Assembly (NCBI RefSeq): GCF_002865645.1
Contig: NW_020194685.1
Span: 2,691,363-2,755,362, forward strand
Direction of reading: 5' to 3'
DNA from: Hyaloscypha bicolor E
Lineage: Eukaryota; Ascomycota; Leotiomycetes; Helotiales; Hyaloscyphaceae
Length of the DNA stretch: 64,000 nucleotides
Below are positions 59,018 through 64,000 of the stretch, piece after piece. The notes below the pieces were generated by a model. The model worked only from the letters and a program-made list of their open reading frames with translations. It did not search any database and was not told the origin of the DNA. Position 1 is the first letter of the stretch, and each line of letters opens with the position of its first letter. The translations under genes were made by a program, and so were the position numbers.

Positions 59018-61455
59018 ATGACGAGGCTCAAACTGGATCAATGGGAAGGGCGATGGTTGTTTTCGCGCGGAGCAACGAAAGCTACACATAGGACCGAAGG
59101 TCGCTCCATGACTGAGCTTACTGAAGCGTTAGCAGAAGTTGATGGTCTGCTCGCTGGTATCAACTATCTGGAAAAATTGGAACCTGATTCCGAGGAGACT
59201 CGTTCCAATTCTGCTCGGAACGGAAATGCAAGCGATTCTTTCCCATCAAATCCAGCGACAGCCTCTTGGTTCGGACATCTTGCTTTTGATCTACTGGGCT
59301 CGGGTTCAGAGGAGCGTTCCGAGATCGAACCAAGACACCTTCGAAATATTTTGAATGAAAAATTGGTCCAATCGAATGATGAGCCGCACCAAGCACCTCG
59401 TGAATCTCAATGGGCTACCATTCGCAGTTTACGAAAGGCATCCTTGCTCCACTACAACCAGTTCGCAAAGTTGACTGCCGACTCAACAAATCCTGACATC
59501 CGAAAGCTGAGGAAGTCTTGTGTTACTGCGAAGAAATTACTAGAAATGGGGATATTGACTTTCCGACAAGTCCTCCATGGCCAGACCCCAACAACCCTCG
59601 TGGACATCTTCGCCTTTGCAAGTCTGTCTTATGTGATATCGAAGACTTTACATGCCAGGGGCCACATTGACGAGACCGATATTCTCTCTGGCATCTTGGA
59701 CTGGCGAGCCGCTATTGTTGATGACAGGGAGAGGCCTACTTTCGACGAGATCGCCAAACAACTGTGGCCCGAGGCAAAGGAAATCATGCATTTCATTCCA
59801 CTCGAGAGAACCGCAACGAGTCAAGAAACGGCTGGCTTGAGGCCTGATGAGAACGAAACGAGGTGTGCTCCGTCAATTATACCTCAAGAAGCAACAGTTC
59901 CGGGGCCTTTGAGGCCAGGGGAAGAAAATGTCACGTCACAACACGATCCACCTCTGTCCCCATGGACTCATGAGAATATATCGGTATTGCAAACGGACAC
60001 ATTTTCGATGCCATGTCTCAGCGAAATGGAAAATCCTCGGGTGGACTCCAGAGCCATGTTTATCATCTTACTCACGAAACAAGGTTATATCCCGATTTTA
60101 ACTTTTCCGATTTTTCGTCTTCAGATTGGTTCAATCATGACAGTGCTGTTCTGGAAGGTACAATGGATTCAACTTTCTACCAAACCCTGGCACCGGATAT
60201 TTTCCCCGGGGTTCTCAATACATCGCAGACGGCAGGTTTAATTGGCACGGAATTGCATCCCATCGAGCCAGAGAGTTCTCCACTCCATGGTATTGAGGAA
60301 CCTTCTCCAGTTGAGCAGATAAGCCCACCAACAGATGACTCTGCCCTCCACCTTCTAGAAACCCCATTGTTTCAAGCAGTTTTCCGCTTCATGATTCGTC
60401 AGTTGCTCTTCCACCTCCTATGTTTATCTCGCTAATCACCGTTGCAGAGATTTCTGAGATGGGAGATCTACTGAATGTACTTTCGGGAGGTGGGTTGACG
60501 TCTGAAAAGGACGGCATTAAGCCCCCTCATTCAAGACCGCCCTGGGTAGCTTCGGAATTTCTTATTCAAGCCTCTCGACACTTTTTGGGGCCCCTACATC
60601 GCGAAGCAGTTCATATCGATAAGACTTTCGGTGGAATCGTTGCTATGGCGGAGATGTTTGTCAAGCTTGGTTGTCTCCAGACAGTGAGAGAAGTTGAAAA
60701 TTACATCATCACGGTTGGTCGAGTATGTTTACCTGAAATGTCCCCTTTCCGAACTTGAGGCTAATTCCGAGGATCTTACAGCATCTAACCCATTCCTATG
60801 ACTCATTTGCGACACTAGTTTCCAAAACTCTTAGCCAGTGTTTTGTTGCCTCCCGAACAATGGGGTGGGACCTCCTCTATCCCAATTACGTTCAAGAAGC
60901 CGATGAATACACATTCCCGTATCTCAATAGAAGGCAAAGAGGAGAGACCAAGTGGGCGGAGTTCGGGTTTGGCCGCCAGGGTCTATCGGAAGCAATGTCG
61001 TCTCCTACCTCATCAACGAACGAAAATCCCCAAAAGCGTTCGCCCAGCCCAAAGAAACGTCCTTTGCAAGACGGGGCGGATTCAGCTACGAAGCGCCGGT
61101 ATGTAGACTCTAAGAGAATTTGATCGTAGTCTAACTCTATAGCCCTCGAGATATGTCTATCGCGCCTTCTCAGAGTTCGCCTTCAGGCTCCGACACGTCG
61201 ATTATCGAGCGTTGCACTTTTGAAAACTGTCCCAAATATTATACCGGCACGGCCGCCCTAAGCAACCTTTCTCGACATGTCCGAACCAAGCATCGGAAGA
61301 AGAAGAATACCTTCATATGTCCAATTTGTCGCAAGGAGACGGATCGCCGAGACAATCTACGTCAACATTTCATTAATGTCCATGCCAACGTTGAACAACC
61401 GGATTGTATTGCGAATAGAAGCCGGGGCCTCCAAGATGCTCGAAGCACTAACTAG
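59018..61455 (+). CDS. C2H2 zinc-finger protein (putative transcription factor)
   Basis: Five exons: 59018-60083, 60125-60397, 60448-60722, 60782-61098, 61143-61455; frames join throughout to 747 residues. A second possible start is ATG 59,108. The C-terminus carries two adjacent zinc fingers: CTFENCPKYYTG followed by HVRTKH, and FICPICRKETDRRDNLRQHF ending in NVH, the usual pair of C2H2 proteins in filamentous fungi. A basic stretch before them (SPSPKKRPLQDG and TKRR) may be a nuclear localisation signal. The N-terminal 250 residues are helical (TELTEALAEVDGLLAGINYL, EIAKQLWPEAKEIM) with no named domain; the middle is Pro/Ser/Glu-rich. DNA targets are unknown. Intron 1 (60,084-60,124) is only 41 bp, short but with GT..CAG ends. 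Confidence 0.82.
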
Positions 61456-62207
61456 TGGTCTTTCCTACAATATCTTTCCTTTTCTTTCCTTAGGAAAATC
61501 TTTACACTCTCACTTAAAGTTTCCAAGTCGGGGGGAGGGGCTTTTTTTGGTTTCTAGTGCCGCATTTCTTAGAGTTACAGTTTATTACCTTGCTTTGATA
61601 AATGGCGTTAAATCCCAAAGGTTGTCACGCCACATAACAGGCTGCAACTACACTCCTCTACTGACGGTAAATACTCGGAGGAAAGAGGCAGATAATGAAG
61701 TTTAGCGATTGAAGTCGGAGTTGGAGTTGGAGTTGGAAATATTTATTATTCCTCTTTTGTTTTGGTATGCACGCCTTCGCTTGCAAAGCAAGATCCTATT
61801 TAATTTATTTACTCTATTAAGATGTAAATGTCCACAAGAATCAATGCTGCATTGAATCAATAAACTATGAATGCCTGTGATTTCTTGAGAGCTTCGCGTT
61901 CGACAACCTATAGATGTGCATGCAGGGCTGGAGAGGCGGGAATTTCTCTTGAAATGGCTGACATCTGGTGACCATTTTGCAGCCATGGTAGTTGAAAGAT
62001 CGAAGAAATTGGATGGCTTAAAACGCGATTTGTGGATGGTACTGTATGTTGTGGTAAGAAGGTTGAAATAATCACATGATCCATAATCGGCAAAAGGTTT
62101 CTCCTAGCCTCCGAAGCCAATCAAGAGCTCAATTTTTTGTGATGAGATATTGATTGCACATATCCTCAGACTTCTCCCGCAACAACGGCCCTCAAAAATC
62201 GACAAAT
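61456..62207. other. Intergenic region
   Basis: No supported gene. A GGAGTTGGAGTTGGAGTTGGA microrepeat (TTGGAG units) sits at about 61,714-61,736. The final 200 bp should hold the NCL1 promoter. Confidence 0.45.
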
Positions 62208-64000
62208 ATGGGCCGCGGAAACAAACAAGTAAGTCTATCCATTGTGTTGTCTGCGAAAATTCATCTGACTGTCAATAGGGACGAGGAGGCGGTGGTCGAG
62301 GACGTCAAGGTCGAGGAAGGGGAGGCGGTGGGCGCGGGGGTCGTGGCGGGGAAGACAATCGAGTCAGCTTCGAGAAGGTCGAGAAACACAACGAGAAACT
62401 TGAAAGATACTACAACAGTGTTCTGGGATTAGCAGATGAGGAGGAGAGGCACGACTTCTGGGCTGCATTGAAGCGGGAATTGCCCAACAGCTTCAGATTC
62501 GCCGGTTGTAAAGGGTATGAATGAATTGATGGATCAATTGCCCCCAAGCTAATTGTTCACAGACATGCGCTCGCAGTGCAGAAGCTTCTTAAAACCCGCT
62601 ATGTCCCAGAAATCTCCAAGATTTCTCACTATGATGGTACTCCTGTCGAACCTCCCCAACCAGTGCTCTGGTATCCTGACGAATTGGCGTGGTGGATGAC
62701 GACTCCGAAAAATGTCATTCGACGATTCCCGCCTTTCGCTGCATTTCAGAAGTACTTGGTGTCCGAGACAAGTGTTGGAAACATTAGCAGACAAGAGGTG
62801 GTTAGCATGATTCCGCCCTTGGTTATGGATCTTCAACCTGGAATGACAGTCCTCGATATGTGCGCTGCTCCTGGCAGTAAGGCGGCGCAATTGTTGGAGA
62901 TGGTACACAATGGAGAGGAAGCACGAGTTCGAAAATCTCTCAAGGATCATGCCAAGCAAGATGGTCGATATGCGAGCCCTGAGGTGAAGTCGGAGGATGC
63001 GGCAGACATGGAAATCGACACCAGCGATAATGGACGAGCTACAGGATTGTTAATTGCCAACGATTCCGATTACAAGCGGAGCCATATGTTGATCCATCAA
63101 CTCAAACGACTGTCGTCTCCAAACCTGATTGTCACCAATCATGACGCAACGATGTATCCTTCGATCAAGCTTCCGTCGACGCCTGAAAATCCAGCCCACA
63201 ACAGATACTTAAAGTTCGACCGAATCTTGGCCGATGTTCCTTGTTCAGGAGACGGTACGACCAGAAAGAATGCGAATCTGTGGCAAGACTGGAATCCTGG
63301 CAACGCGCTTGGTCTCTATATCACGCAAGTCAGAATTCTTATTCGAGCCTTACAAATGCTGAAGCCTGGTGGCCGTGTGGTCTACTCGACATGCAGCATG
63401 AACCCAGTCGAGAACGAGGCTGTCGTAGCATCTGCCATTGAGAGATGTGGGGGGTTAGCAAAAGTCCAGTTATTACCGAGCGACGACAAACTCCCTCTCC
63501 TGAAGCGGCGCCCGGGCTTGAACGACTGGACCGTAATGGATAAGAGTGGTAAGGTATGGTCTACATTTGGCAAAGTAAAGGAACACGAGGAAGAATATGG
63601 TGCATCCGTCTACACCGACAGACTGGTGGAAGGAATGTTCCCTCCCATCAATGCTGACATCCCATTCGAGAGATGCATGCGTGTCTATGCCCACCTTCAG
63701 GATACTGGCGGATTTTTCATTGCAATTTTGCAAAAGATGTCGGAATTCAGAGCCAAGCCGGAGTCTGACTCGAAAAAGATTGAGCCTAAGCCGCCAATCA
63801 CATCAATTATTGAGGAGATCGAGTCAAACCCAGAACCCAAAGACGGAGAAAGTCTTCTTCCCAAGATTGAGGCCGCAGATGCTCTAACAAGACCAACGGA
63901 ATATTACGATGAATTTGTCTCTGCAGCTGCTCGCCAGAACCAAGAAAATCCAACGTCAGATGGTACTTTGACAACGCCTAATGGCAGGAAGCGCAGCCGG
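62208..64000 (+). CDS. NCL1: tRNA (cytosine-5-)-methyltransferase NCL1/Trm4 (NSUN2 family), 3' end outside window
   Basis: Exons 62208-62228, 62279-62514, 62563 to the window end (introns GTAAGT..AATAG phase 0 and GTATGA..CACAG phase 2); at least 565 residues. After a Gly/Arg-rich N-terminus (GRGGGGRGRQGRGRGGGG) the RsmB/NOL1 methyltransferase fold begins: HDFWAALKRELPNSFRF, PVLWYPDELAWWM, then the SAM-binding motif VLDMCAAPGSKAAQLLEM, DRILADVPCSGDGTTRKN (motif IV Cys) and VYSTCSMNPVENEAVV (motif VI catalytic Cys). The enzyme methylates cytosine C5 at several tRNA positions (34, 40, 48, 49 in yeast) in the nucleus. The last part in view is charged linker. Highly conserved housekeeping gene, likely marking the edge of the variable region. 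Confidence 0.95.

Noticed and set aside
1..64000. tRNA or rRNA genes
   Set aside because: I scanned for cloverleaf-like A/B boxes by eye and saw none I could support; a dedicated tRNA search would be needed to exclude them.

Overview
The window is nuclear DNA of a filamentous ascomycete (Pezizomycotina; a leotiomycete is only a weak guess). Protein genes carry short introns (about 50-120 bp) with GT..CTAAC/CTAAT..AG signals. The protein families are typically fungal: HET, NACHT-STAND, SesB-like hydrolase, EthD, TRI12 pump, phytase. Gene-rich stretches alternate with very AT-rich blocks and C-to-T decayed DNA transposons, as expected of repeat-induced point mutation (RIP).

Layout. 1-8.3 kb: the 3' part of a patatin-like phospholipase gene (+), a large AT-hook protein (+) and an F-box-like protein (-). 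9-11.1 kb: an intact HET-domain gene (-). 12.1-24.0 kb: remains of a metabolic neighbourhood, with an EthD protein (-), an FAD monooxygenase (-), a zinc-type alcohol dehydrogenase/enoyl reductase pseudogene (+) split at a TA by a RIP-decayed Tc1/mariner element, and a TRI12-type MFS pump (-). 25.5-32.4 kb: a 651-bp hAT-type MITE holding two perfect foldback MITEs, then a 1,223-bp exact direct repeat (25,937-27,159 and 30,744-31,966). The repeat flanks a secreted phytase gene and carries pieces of a dead HET gene. 32.7-34.7 kb: a Fot1/pogo-type transposon with roughly 94-bp perfect inverted ends and a transposase broken by three in-frame stops. 35.6-42.7 kb: a class II aldolase-like protein, a small membrane protein and a NACHT protein with a fungal STAND N-terminal domain. 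44.0-46.1 kb: a second decayed copy of the Tc1/mariner element. 46.3-52.1 kb: a decayed alpha/beta hydrolase, a multi-pass membrane protein and a MOSC + oxygenase-reductase + 2Fe-2S fusion (all -). 52.9-57.0 kb: an eight-exon SesB-hydrolase/NACHT/ankyrin NLR-like gene (-), including a 17-nt micro-exon. 59.0-61.5 kb: a C2H2 zinc-finger protein (+). 62.2 kb to the end: the NCL1/Trm4 tRNA m5C methyltransferase (+), cut by the window edge.

The genes do not form one operon-like system. Two themes stand out. First, there are several nonself-recognition families (patatin-like, one intact HET and two HET fragments, two NACHT proteins) mixed with transposons. Second, a small cluster of aromatic/secondary-metabolite-type enzymes plus an efflux pump has one member killed by a transposon. 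Exon joins were worked out by hand from splice signals and frame continuity and were not checked with transcripts.
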